DNA of 24,791 bases from Silene noctiflora (Eukaryota; Streptophyta; Magnoliopsida; Caryophyllales; Caryophyllaceae): contig VHZZ01006971.1 in NCBI GenBank assembly GCA_009801015.1, positions 17,601 to 42,391 of the forward strand, read 5' to 3'. How positions within the stretch are numbered: the stretch's first letter is position 1; each line of letters begins with the position of its first letter. The notes under the pieces are model-generated. The model worked only from the letters and a program-made list of their open reading frames with translations, was not told where the DNA came from and searched no databases. Made by a program: the position numbers and the translations under genes. Below, in pieces: positions 1 to 11,347 of this stretch.

Positions 1-24
1 TTTTTTTTTTTTTTTTTTTTTTTT
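1..24. repeat. poly-T tract at window edge
   Basis: The window opens with 24 consecutive T. It could be the antisense of a retroposon poly-A tail or a simple homopolymer. The sequence to its left is absent, so its origin cannot be decided. Confidence 0.6.
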
Positions 25-182
25 AAGCGCATTATATGGCGTGACATGAAACCTCAATTGGGTAAGTTCTTACCTATGATCCCAAATTGTTATTAGGCGT
101 TATCCAAAGAAAACAAATTGATAGAGTAGATAGTAGTGAGGTCAGGAATTAGGAAAAGGAGGTTGGCGTAGCAGAAGGTGAA

Positions 183-3100
183 ATGGGTCGGTCTCGCGCA
201 GTTCCCAATTCCAACGATGATGATCCATCCTCCCTACGGTCTGCTCTCTTTCGCTCTCCTTTTTCCCATACCAATTGTTTCCTTAGAGCATCCACATTGA
301 AGAAAATGACCATCCTCTTAGCACTCTCTTTCATCCTCTTAGCACTCTCTTTCATCTAAGAGGATGTTCTCTTCAATGTGGAAGCATCCTCTTTGAAGAG
401 GAAGAGGAAGACATCCTCCATTTATAGTGGATGCCCTCTCTTGGCCCTTGTGCCAAATAAGAGATAAAAAGGGTAGTGAGGTCTAGTAAAAGGTGAAAAA
501 TAAGAGGAAGTGACTATCCTCTTTGATGTAGGGAACAATAAAGGAAGAGCATGAAAATAATGGAAAGTGGGGTAGATGAAAGAGAAATTGATGTGTCAAA
601 ATATTAGAGGGAAAAAGAAGAAATAAGAAGATTGAACCATCCTCTTCAATGTACATGCTCTTATTCCTATAGTGGTTAAAACATGAGTAAAATTTCCAAG
701 GGTCGCAGGTTCAACCTCCCCAAGAGCAATCTTGTGGAGTGTTTATGGGCCGAGGGCTTGCCTTCTAGACTTTGAGTCTGTCCGTGACTAGTGACTTACT
801 TACATGGTTTACTTGCTATCACGTATACCCAGTGGTTGACCCAGTGCGCACCAAAGAGGTAGCGGCTAAGGTCCCCTCGTCACCAAATCGTTTCCTTATT
901 GTGTTTGCATATTTCGATACTGGGAGCTAATACCAAACAACAGATATTCTCTGCTATTTCTGTGTTGCTCTAGTGGTACATAGTCATACACTCATACCAC
1001 TGTTTCAAACTGCTACGGCTGTTGCTGCTTCCATTTTCTACAAGGTTTTCATCTTTTATCTGAATAAATTAAATAATTACCTGCCATTCACATTCACATT
1101 AAGTTTATGCTGTCAAAGGCTCAAAGCTATCGAACAATGTCATACTGAAAAGATGTAGCAAATTTGGGAGGGTAGGAATCTCATTTCACCTACTAGTTAT
1201 TCATTAGGATCTTAGGTGGAGATTGTGAAATACGGTTTCTGCGCCATAAAACCTACTATACATCCATTGGCTCTATGAAGCATCAGGGGACCAAGAGACG
1301 CGATGAAAAGGGCAGGCAGCGCCACCAGTACATGAAGAGTTAGCATGCAGGAAACACAGATGAGGATGATAAGTAGAAAATGACGGATGGCAGAACAGAT
1401 TAGTGTAGGAAAGGATCTAGAAAGATGTCAAAATTGAAAAGTTTCATTGCATATATTCCCTCCTGTTGTGGAGTGTGGAGTGGTATTGGTGATCTGTTTA
1501 ATAGGCTGAAATTTGCTATTAGTTTGACTACAGGTAGCCTCAGTGAGCAGGTTTTGAGGTCAAAGCCCAGGAACACTGTATAAATGGTAAACTAATTAGT
1601 TCTGTCTTTGACCTTAATAAGCTTCTAGTTAACGATGAAAGAGGAACACCATTATGTTCCCAATGATACAGAAACAGCAAGCTGATTTGGAAAGGTTCTT
1701 TGCATAAGTGCCATTAGTTTTCCTTTATCTAGTCTCTGTTAAGGTTTTTTGAACCTGTTATCCAAAAGTAAAGAAGTTAGCAAATAGCTATGCCCTACCC
1801 AAGCTGCTAGTTTTACCAAACAGTGGGGGACAATCACTCAAACAAATGTCGTTCATGCCTGGAGGCTGGAACTTTTAAAACTAATTCAGCAATGAAAATA
1901 AACGATATATTGGCAAGTTGTGATAGATCTGCCATAATGAATACTCCTTGTAGCTAGGGAAACTTTCATTTATATTTTAGGTGTGGACCTATGGGCTCAC
2001 TTGAAACAATGTTGGTGTATTCTTGTGGTGAAGCCCCTTTGAGGATACTGAGTTTCTGTGGAATGAAGTCCATCTCATTGTCGTTTGGGATTGGAATTAT
2101 TTTTTGTTACACGTAGTTTGGATGCAAAAGTCGAGTAATTTGTGTATGGCACATTGACAATTTGCTCTTGCTGTATGCATGTGTGTTACACTTTTTGTTG
2201 CTCAAGTAAATGTAGGTGTCTTCTTCAACAATGTGTTTTTTTTCTAAACTCAATTGCCATTTGCCAACACGGCAACACTAGTGTCCTTCTTAAGTAGGAT
2301 TTTTTGAACGAGTGAAAGACTTGATCGTATGAAATAGAAACACCTAACCGCTGTCCTATGTTTGCTTTTGTTTTTATCCCCTTTGTTATGTTTTTGTACA
2401 TAGATTGTAATTATAGTTCCGGGCTCTAGTTTTCATTCTAATCTAGCTTGCAATGCTGTTAAAAGCGCGATCCGGATCGTAGGATCGTACGATCCTCCAA
2501 TCCAAAAAGTGGGAAACAATTCAAATCGTCATAGGATCGGTCTTGTGGTAGTATCGTTATAGGATCGGTCAGGATCAGATAGGATCATGTAGGATCGATG
2601 GTAGGATCGTTCAGGATCGCAAAAGGCTGATTTGTGTTCTAATTTTGTGAGTTTGTTGTTTTTCTGTACTTACAACTCTAAATCAAAGGTATACGAAGTA
2701 TGTAATATTTAATATGGTTACAAAGATTTTCATGTTAATTAATAGACTTTTAACATTATACATCACAAATTATACCAAATTTTTTACATATACTTGTTTA
2801 TCCAAGCTATTTGTAGGATCTTGCGATACTCGATTCGATTCCACAATCTGATCCTACCAATCCATCTTCGATCCAAAGTAGGATCTCGATCCTAACAACC
2901 TTGCTAGCTTGTTTATATTTTGCTTAACAATCAACTTATTTTACCTTCATCTCCTTACTGCTTTGCATTTGTCACTTTCTCATAGATCAAAGAGGAAAAA
3001 GGCACCCTCAAGTGCAGAAAATGTGGAGTCCGAAACACCAGGTATTGCTTGAGCTATCACATTTCAGCAACTGATTTGCATTTACTTAATCATTTATTCT

Positions 3101-6100
3101 GAGAAGCATGTCACTCTTCCTTGTATCCTCATCTTTTGTGTCAGGTCAAGGTTCAAATGACGGGAAGAAGGCCCTTTATCATTGTAACTATTGCAACAAA
3201 GATATCTCTGGAATGATCCGCATTAAGTGTGCAGTGTGTCCCGATTTTGATCTGTGCATTGAGTGCTTTTCTGTGGGTGCTGAGGTTCATCCTCACAAAA
3301 GCAACCATCCATACAGGGTTATGGTAAATGATGCTATATTATTGAACTATTGAGCTCCTTTTATGTGTACTATTTTTCCTCTTCAATGTTCAGCTTTAGA
3401 TGGAAAATTAGCACTACACTTTCCTTTTCCAAAAAATGACGCTACTCCATCACATTACAGGACAATCTGTCATTCCCACTTATATGTCCAGATTGGAATG
3501 CAGATGAAGAATCATTGCTTCTAGAGGTAATTTTTTTATCGTTAATATATGTAAACTACTTATCCATGTTAGTTTTCTTATATTTCTGATTGTATGCTGT
3601 CTATTTTATAAGCACTCAAGCTAATTGACTCGCATGTGCAGGGAATTGAAATGTATGGTCTTAGTAACTGGGTTGAAGTAGCAGAGCATGTTGGAACGAA
3701 AAGTAAATCAGAATGTATTGATCACTATAATTCTGTTTACCTGAACTCTCCTTGCTTTCCTCTTCCGGTATGATAACAGACTCAGCTTCAGTACTCTTTC
3801 TTCTAAACCCTCAAACCTTAACCTACTATATGCTTTTGATGTAGGATCTATCTCATGTTTTTGGAAAAAATAGAGAGGAACTTCAAGCTATGGCGAAGGA
3901 ACATAATGAACTCAAAAAAGGTCATTATTAGTTAATGTTTTTCAGAAGTTCATGATATGATAACTGTGTTACTGACACGAATTTTAATTCTCTAGGTAGT
4001 CAGATACAATATCCTCTTCGATTTGCTAAACAGTGTCAACTTAAGGCATCTCGATAGTTTTCTGTTTCTCTGAGTTTAATACAAGCTGGGAGTATTTGTG
4101 TTGCTTAAAAATGTATATAGTGCCGTCTTATGGACAAAAATGGTGTTTTAAATAAGAGAGCATGAATGTCCTTTGGGAATTCACTTGCCTCTATATGGGT
4201 AAAAAAGTAGGAAGAATTTGTCACAATTTTGCAGCACTACAAACTTTCAGATTTTTGATTTCTACGAGTTTGCAACTTTCATATTTTCTAAAGCTTCCAA
4301 TAGCATCTCTCCTGCACTTGCAATTTTATCTTAAAGGCTCTATTGTCTAACCATAATTCTGAGATCACTTGGTCAGAATATTTTTCAAGAGATTACTGAT
4401 GTCTTAGAGATCTTTCCTGTAATGTATGGATACCGTGCCTCTCTCACAAACATATCATTTTTCCTCATAAATTTCACAACATTTCTGTATCGCCTGGAAA
4501 GTTGACTTTACGTTATAAGTTTGGGCTAGGAATCTAGGATGTTCGCATGGACATCAGGATGTCGATCGCTTATTAGTTTTACCACTGAACGAATAGGCTT
4601 GTAGTTTTGATTGAGATGCTTTGTATCCTCCTTTATTATTGTCAATGATTACATTATTTTCTTATGAAAGAAAATGGTAGCACTAGGCAATACTTTCTTA
4701 CATCATAATTGTAGAATTTCACGTTGATTTGATTCACTTATACTTCCTTGAATTCTACTTTAATTATACTCCTCACAAAGAATAAAAACGTAAACAACTA
4801 GTTGAATGGAAGAGAGTATACTTATCTTAAAGAACTAGGCTCTGATGTTGTTATGCTTTTGTGACTTGCTTCTTCCGTCTTTGTTGAGAAGTTCTTAACC
4901 ACTATTTCTGTTCCTTTTATTTCTCTCGATTCAGCTCTTGAAGAAGTTGCATTAAAAGAAGAGTCCCTATCTTTTGTAAAAGCCAAGTATGGACTTTTTC
5001 TATTGTCTGTTTCATTTTTATATGCATTTTTATTTTGTCGTTCTGCTTAATCTCTATGCTCTTTCTCAAGAGTTGAAGAACAGCGAAAAGAAACTTCAGG
5101 TAGCCAGTCATCGCAGCCCGGTACATATCACGCATTCCAAATTCATGCATTCCTGTAACTTATATATGCTGAACGCTTTATGAGTTGAACTTTGTGTATA
5201 ACAGAGGCAGCCTCAACTATGGGCTCTAGTTATATCACAAGCGCAACTAAGAAACCTTCTATCGTCCTTGTGGTAAAGGATGGGAGTGATAACATCAAAG
5301 TCGAAGGTGAAATATTAGATAAAATATTGTTGTTGCTATTGTTGTACTGTGGTCCATATTAAATCTTCTTCATATGGGTGTGCAGATACACACTCAGATA
5401 GGAAAGTGGGTGAAAAGAAACCTAGAATGGATGAGGGTCCTTCTGTTACAGATGTGAGCGGGTACAACCCTAAGAGACAGGAATTTGAAATTGAATATGA
5501 CAATGATGCTGAGCAGCTGCTAGCAGATATGGAATTTAAAGAGACAGAGACAGAAGCCGAGCGTGAGTTGAAGCTTAGAGTACTGAAAATCTACAATCGC
5601 AGGTTCTTTTATTCAAGCTTTTAGTAGTTGTCTCTTTATTTATTTATTTCACAATCATTTTTGGTTTCTCAACCGACATTCGATTTTCATCACAATTTCA
5701 AACTTTGTACCTTTAGCTGTAAGCCTAAAATTGATGGCCCTAGGTTGGCTATACTGGATAATTATTTGTTGAGTGTTGAAAATCATATATCTAGATGCTG
5801 GAATTTCAGTACAAATGGAGAATGCATGGCTGCTAACTTGGGACTAATCATAAATATGGCAACTAAAGAATTATTAATTGTGAATGTATTACCCGTGGCA
5901 TTGGTTAAACTTACGGGAAGTGCAGTTTGTGCTTTGGTGATAGGTGTTTCATGGTACACTTTTTGGCATAAAGAGTGATAATAATCATATATTACCTTCA
6001 ATTTGAGGTTAGGTGCTTTAATTTCTGTACAAATTGGAAATTACGTGGCTGCTTACTTGGGACTTGCAATAAATATGGCAACTAAAGAATTATTAATTGT

Positions 6101-9100
6101 GAATGTACCGCCAATGGCATTGTTTAAACTCATGGGAAAGTGCAGCTTGTATTCTGGTGATAGATGTTACATGGTACACTTATTTGGCATAACCTTAATT
6201 AATTAATTATAAAGAGTGATAGTAATTGGATAATGTATTTCTCAATAGCCAATTATGGTTGCAATTTAAGTAAAAATCTGCTGCATGATATTTTGTTAGG
6301 AGTTGGCATTCATAGCTTACCTATGTCCTCCAATTCATCAGGCTTGATGAGAGGAAGCGGCGTAAGGATTTTATCCTTGAAAGGAATTTACTGTATCCAG
6401 ATCCCTTTGAGAAAAACCTATCTCCCGAAGAAAAGCAAATATGCCAGCAATATAGAGTTTTCATGCGGTTCCATTCAAAAGAAGACCACGAGGAACTGCT
6501 GAGAACTGTCATAGAGGAACATCGGATTCTCAAAAGAATACAGGATCTGCAGGTTCAACTCTCATTCTTTAGTTGTTTCCTCAGTAACTACCATCATGTT
6601 TTATTCCTCTATGCTACCTTTATTTTCATTTTGGTTTTACCTTATTGATGCTTGAATTTACTTGCATTCGCCAGACACATGTGATGTGAACCTGAATAGG
6701 TGCTATTGTACTCAAACTCGGTTACAGATTACGTGTAAGAATACATTCCAAGTATCTGACTAGTCATCCCTCAAATTTTTAGATTACGTATGCAAGGCAA
6801 AATTTCAAGATATATCTGGTTACAAAATGAGAAAATTTATAACTTCCACCTATTCCTATAACAGTTCTTCAAGACTCCACCCTTTTTTTTTCATAACGTC
6901 CATCTTTAGACCTGGCAAAAGTATACCGAACCCGAAAAACTGATCGAAAATATTTGAACCGACACCTGACCGTACATCCGAAAGGTTTTACTTTAACTTC
7001 ATCCGAAACCTGAATCAACTTGAACTGATTCAAAACTGAACCGAATTTGTAATATCTGAAATAGACCCAAAATCGTATGAACCGGAACTGTTTTGACCTA
7101 AATTGTTTTGATCCGAACTGAAACATAACTGAACTGATTTCAACCCGTAAAATGATAACTAAAACCCAACATTGCAACCCGAAAGGACCCGAATGTAATG
7201 ATTGTAAGATGATGGTCCTGCCTGTAACTATGCTACTCATGTCTATAAAAAAGCTGAACATGGAGAAGACTGAATGATTTCAAAAATGAAAATTTTACTG
7301 CATACGTAATATTGTAAATGTTAAAATTTTAGGAAGTTCTCAAAACTAGAGAAAAAAAAGACTGTAGAAACTAGAAAATAAAGAATTACATCAGAAAATT
7401 ATATTACTATTAAAAAAATTTGAAATATTATCCGATAAAAGTCTAAAAATCATTTCAAAAACAAAATCAAAATATTTGATATATATAATAAAGACATAAT
7501 CCATTAATCCCTTACATCTGATCTGAATATAGCCCGAATCGAATCTCATTTATTCTGATATTGATCTGAGTCGAATCTCATCTTTTCCGAAATATTAACC
7601 TGAGTCGAACCTCCACCGATCCAAAATATCTACAACCGATTCGCATAAAAGCGAAAACTGATTCCGACCCGAATTGAACTGAAATCGAAAATAAAGGAAA
7701 ACCGAAATAACCCGATCCGAAACTGAACCGATTGACCCGTTTGCCACATCTATCCATCTTTAATGAAAATATCGTCCAAAATTACCACCAATAGCCTATT
7801 TTTTGTCAAAATAAAGGACAATTTTTTGTCCACATCAATCATGAATGCATTTTTCTTTCTTTCAAAAGTTACTCTTGGAGAAAAATAAAATTATTTGATG
7901 AATGATATTCACAGAAAAATGATGCTTGTTTTGGTGAAAATGGGCTTTTGGTGTGAGTTTTAGAGATGTCCAGAAACTGTGTGAGTTTAGGGAAAAAATA
8001 TAAAAAGGTGGCAGTTTTGAAAAAGTGGTATAGAAAAGGTTGGAGTTGCGATTTTCCCTAAAATTAGAATATTTAGAGTTTTTTAGAAGTGAAGTAGAGA
8101 GATGTTTGAGATAGAGCTTAAGATCATTAAAAATCATACTCATGATTCTTATAAAAAAAAGTTGTTTCCGCTTTTGTAGCTTGCCTTTTCCTTCATGTAT
8201 CTATACTAAGAGAAATGTTTTAAAGGGATTAACCCTTAATCCTTGATTGTTGCTAGGATATGGGTATGGTCCCCTGAGTGATGCGTCAAACTAACGGAGA
8301 ATAGGTTTAAGAACTTTGAGACCTCTGGAATATTGACGTTAAACGGTTAATCCCTCTAAAACATATGTATCTAGTGCTCTCTGCGTTGTTGTTTTTTTAA
8401 TGAGACCTAGAATTTGTTTTGCAGGAAGCTAAAGCTGCTGGTTGTCGAACGTCTTCCGAGGCAGAGAGATATATTGGACAGAAAAGGAAGAGAGAGGCAG
8501 AAGAAAATGCTCGCAAAATGAAGGAGGCCGTTGAGGTTGGGTCAGGTGGTAAAGGTTTGCTGAGGTCGCAACTCAGAGCAACCTCGCTCGATGACTGGGA
8601 CATCACTGGGTTTCCAGGAGCTGATTTGCTCTCAGAGACGGTAATCTGTACTCTATTGTTTTTTCAGAGCATTTGATTCTGTCTAGTGTGAATTACTTGG
8701 CCAACAAACTAGGCAGAAATTGATGAGGTGGGTGAATTGATTTGTGGCGTTTAGGGATCAGTCATCCCTGTTCTGATTTTTATATGACGGTTTTTTGATT
8801 TTCAATAAAGTGTTTTGACTCGTAGTTTTGGTTTGACTTCCATGTTAACAAAAATATATTTTGGGGAAAAGTATGAAATTTATATCGTTGGTATCATAGT
8901 AAAAAAAAAATGCTTCCTCAAGAGCATACTTTCAATACGAGTAATATTTACTCATATTTTGAAACAAATTGTAGAAAGTAGCAAGTGTCTCAAATGGCAC
9001 TTGTAAGAAACCAAGCTGAGTAAAATTTTATCCATTCGACAGGAAAAAAAACTATGTAGAGAGATAAGAATACTGCCTTCACATTATCTGGATATGCTGC

Positions 9101-9234
9101 AAACCATGTCGATGGAAGTCATGAAGGGTAATATAAACAAGAAATCAGATGCACAGAGCTTGTTTGGAGTCGCGCCAAGCAAAGTGGATAGAGTGTATGA
9201 TATGCTTGTGAAAAAGGGACTCGCTCCATTATAA
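183..9234 (+). CDS. ADA2: Transcriptional adaptor ADA2 (GCN5/SAGA histone acetyltransferase module), 13 exons
   Basis: Coding exons, all with GT-AG junctions: 183-238, 2986-3041, 3145-3323, 3461-3526, 3642-3767, 3845-3920, 4935-4986, 5071-5120, 5205-5306, 5386-5602, 6342-6552, 8425-8640, 9043-9234. They join in phase to 1599 nt, about 532 aa, close to plant ADA2 lengths. Start: ATG at 183 has A at -3 and G at +4 and gives MGRSRA, the family N-terminus. Domains: ZZ zinc finger at residues 51-92 (C51, C54, C66, C69, C75, C78, H88, H92); SANT at about 107-158 with W109 and W129; ADA2 middle region at about 265-397, including SGYNPKRQEFE and YDNDAEQLLADMEF; C-terminal SWIRM at about 445-532, ending YDMLVKKGLAPL. 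In known families ADA2 binds GCN5 and stimulates nucleosomal histone acetylation in the nucleus. Residues 162-254 are a weakly conserved linker. No disabling mutation was seen. ADA2a and ADA2b cannot be told apart with confidence. Confidence 0.95.
286..660. mobile_element. Tourist-like (PIF/Harbinger) MITE in ADA2 intron 1
   Basis: The ends are inverted repeats: GAGCATCCACATTGAAGA at 286 and, read in reverse complement from 660, GAGCATGTACATTGAAGA (16 of 18 match). Both ends are flanked by TTA (283-285 and 661-663), the usual PIF/Harbinger target duplication. The 375-bp interior has no coding capacity. It is rich in CCTCTT/AAGAGG words and has a direct duplication of a ~21-bp unit near 311-355. 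It begins only 47 bp after the ADA2 exon 1 donor. Confidence 0.8.
668..890 (+). mobile_element. tRNA-derived SINE-like sequence
   Basis: A box-A-like stretch (TAGTGGTTAAAA, near 671) is followed by a box-B-like stretch (CAGGTTCAACCTCCC, near 707). The 3' part (CCCAGTGGTTGACC, GTAGCGGCTAAGGTCCC, near 829-874) resembles, from memory, the conserved 3' region of several angiosperm SINE families. Clear target duplications were not found. It lies directly beside the Tourist-like MITE. Confidence 0.5.
2451..2903. mobile_element. Non-autonomous hAT-like element rich in GGATC words
   Basis: This 453-bp element is bounded by a perfect 8-bp duplication CTAGCTTG (2443-2450 and 2904-2911). Its termini are imperfect inverted repeats: CAATGCTGTTAAAAG on the left and CAAGGTTGTTAGGAT in reverse complement on the right. 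The 8-bp duplication and CAANG termini fit hAT elements. Both ends are dense in GGATC/GATCC (GGATCGTAGGATCG and similar), and the middle is AT-rich. It has no transposase. It lies in ADA2 intron 1, ending about 80 bp before exon 2. Confidence 0.7.
5780..6228. repeat. Tandem duplication (~205-220 bp unit) in ADA2 intron 10
   Basis: Two diverged head-to-tail copies, about 5780-5984 and 5985-6228, share long stretches such as ATATGGCAACTAAAGAATTA, TTAATTGTGAATGTA and CATGGTACAC. Both fall in the intron at 5603-6341. Short open frames run through each copy but show no family resemblance, so I treat them as non-coding. Confidence 0.8.
6907..7752. mobile_element. Non-autonomous hAT-like element with CCGAA-rich body
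   Basis: A perfect 8-bp duplication TCCATCTT flanks the element (6899-6906 and 7753-7760). Termini are TAGACCTGGCAAAAG on the left and TAGATGTGGCAAACG in reverse complement on the right. The 846-bp body is studded with degenerate CCGAA, CCCGAA and GAACTGA words in its outer thirds, around an AT-rich middle. No transposase frame was recognised. It lies in ADA2 intron 11 (6553-8424). Confidence 0.8.
8204..8364. mobile_element. Small foldback MITE candidate in ADA2 intron 11
   Basis: Inverted repeats ATGTTTTAAAGGGATTAACC (from 8216) and its near complement ending at about 8364 (18 to 19 of 20 match) bracket about 110 bp. The 9-bp word ATGTATCTA occurs on both sides (8195-8203 and 8365-8373), which would be a Mutator-size target duplication. 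The left end then carries about 12 extra bases outside the inverted repeat, so the boundaries are uncertain. Confidence 0.45.
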
Positions 9235-9766
9235 GCTATATCTTGTATGTTTTCGGACAAACTTGTACATTGTTGTGACCTCTGAACCATAGGCATGAAC
9301 CGCAGTCAGGACGCTGATGATTTCTATGTTATGCACGTCCTTCTTGGGGTGCTACTAACCACATTTTTTGGTCTAACAGCTCATAGTGAGTTGATGTCTG
9401 CTTTCTTACTTTCTTTAGTGTTCCTCTAATTGGTTATGGAACATGTCCAAAGTAGATCCAGTAAAGTTGCGTCTTTGTATGAAGAAGCCGATAAAAGTTG
9501 AAGTTAATGGATAAATTCTTCTCGTATGGATGTGGTTAATACTTCTTTTCAAAGAAAGAGGGGCCTCGAAATGTTGCTATGGTTTATTTCCTATCGCCAT
9601 GGATGATTTTATGAGTTCTTGTTAAACATCATCAAATTTATCTGTGATTACGCAAGCTCTTGATAGAAAATGGGTGTTGGATTAATGGTGCTGCTCGAAT
9701 TTGGCATTCCAGAAGCAAAAGCTGGATATCATTCAATCTTTTCTAACTTTTGAACAAGTCTCATTT

Positions 9767-10245
9767 TAGATGGGTTATATCCGTCTTAAGTTAAGACCGA
9801 TTAAATGTCACCATTTTATGGAAAAAATGTGAACATTTCTGGATAAAAAGTTGCCAACAATTTTTGTTATAACATAACAATTTTTGTTATAACATTTTAC
9901 CATTAAATGGTTACTATATATATTATAACGATATGACATTTTTCTCAACGTAAATTAAAATCGTCTGAAACTAGAATTTCCGTTTCCCTTAATGCACGCC
10001 ACTATTTATTGAATATTATAGACAATCCCTTGTCCAAAGATATTTTTTAGAACCAGAATTGTCTAAAAACTATTTGAGATTAAACTACATGATATAAATA
10101 TTCAATTAGACTCTTAACATTAAAACGGGTCAAGTATCATTCTATTTATGCATATAAGACAAATTTTGTTACTTTTCCATATTCATTTTGCTTGTCTCAT
10201 TTGTATTATTTAACCGTCTTAAACTTAAGATGTTTATACCTGTAT
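9767..10245. mobile_element. Possible MITE with CCGTCTTAA inverted ends
   Basis: The stretch near 9772-9806 (CCGTCTTAAGTTAAGACCG, then TTAAAT) recurs in inverted orientation near 10206-10243 (ATTTAACCGTCTTAAACTTA). The interior is AT-rich with no coding potential. No clear target duplication was found, so this is a candidate only. Confidence 0.35.
9856..9895. repeat. Perfect 20-bp tandem duplication
   Basis: The unit AACAATTTTTGTTATAACAT is present twice in direct succession with no mismatch. It lies inside the possible MITE and looks like replication slippage. Confidence 0.9.
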
Positions 10246-11347
10246 TAAATGAAAATTTGTGATATTAAATAGCCATGTCAGGAACTTGGCCAAATTTTGT
10301 TAGCACAAAACTCTGATATACGAAATCAGCTTTACAAAGCGAGTCAATCTGAAACTGAAAACAAAATTAATGCTCAAGAACTTTATTTTTCAGAATACTC
10401 TTGATGAGGTTTTAAACCGTTCAATTTACAGACTACATTATGAATCTTTATAATTAAGATCATCAATGCAGTTAGTTACTTGAGTTTGTTGGCATTCAGG
10501 CATATCCTAGAAACGGCGACTCCACGGACTGGGCTTCTGTTTACTCAACACTCTGCATGAGTTTAAGCATGATTACGAGCTCATTATACATAAATCGATA
10601 TTTACACGTAAGACGATAAGATCTACCCTTTGGCATGTTTGGGCTGAGGTATTAGAAGGGAGCGGTGGGGAAGAAAAGACAGGATGTCATGCCCTTTGTG
10701 TGGAACTGTGGATAATAGCTCCGGTTCTTACAAGTCAAATTAATATCCCTCCCAACATGGACAGATTTAACAGGAAAATGTCCTATTCCCTCCTCGACTT
10801 GATCCAAACAAAGGCCAAGTCTTGTAAGACTGTTTCCATGGGAGACCTGACCCAATTACTCCGCAGTATTTGATGTCTCATTTAATTATGTGGGTAATAA
10901 AGTTGGTCACAACGAATAGTCTTATAAAAGTATAGGTGAAAAATCTCACAGGTGTTGGTTCTGATTCCATACAACTATACAAGGTATTCACAAGTCACAA
11001 CCGACCTTGACATTTATAAATGTTCTTTAATGGAACACATCGCATTGTAGCCAGGATGGTTAAGCGAACTCTATTAAAGCGCTACTGACTCCATTCATGA
11101 CACAACATCCATGATTAGGCTGAAACAACCTATTCACTCCAGGTCTCCAGATCAATAACATGGGTTAATACCACCTTAAATTGCCCTCGCACAACCTTCA
11201 AAACAATTACAAAGCTATCTCAACGGGGTGTCGCGATCCATATTTATGTCAATATTTTTATCTTCATTAATTGTGTCAAAGTTCATTAATCTGGGTAGTC
11301 ATTTGGTCAATACTTAAATCAAGACTTGTGAAAGTAAGTTGGCAGTG

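Larger units (their letters stand above)
239..2985 (+). other. ADA2 intron 1 (2.75 kb, TE-loaded)
   Basis: This intron separates the 18-codon first exon from exon 2 (codon CG|A, Arg). It contains a Tourist-like MITE at 286-660, a probable SINE at about 668-890 and a hAT-like element at 2451-2903. Between about 890 and 2440 I see ordinary AT-rich intron sequence and no further gene. Confidence 0.85.
9235..11347. other. Intergenic region between convergent ADA2 and TIM50
   Basis: This 2.1-kb AT-rich interval holds the 3' untranslated ends of both genes. I could not assign poly-A sites. It contains one possible MITE at about 9767-10245. From 10246 to 11347 there is no recognisable gene; a 67-codon minus-strand open frame near 10652-10855 has no family features. 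Confidence 0.7.

Noticed and set aside
149..355. 68-codon minus-strand open frame
   Set aside because: It overlaps ADA2 exon 1 and the direct duplication in the Tourist-like MITE, which explains its repeated KESAKRM start.
5628..5978. 116-codon plus-strand open frame
   Set aside because: It lies in ADA2 intron 10 within the tandem duplication; the second copy does not preserve a comparable protein.
6869..7261. 130-codon minus-strand open frame
   Set aside because: It spans the boundary of a non-autonomous hAT-like element and is made of CCGAA-repeat translation; no transposase motif.
10652..10855. 67-codon minus-strand frame in the intergenic region
   Set aside because: No family features, no splice or promoter support.
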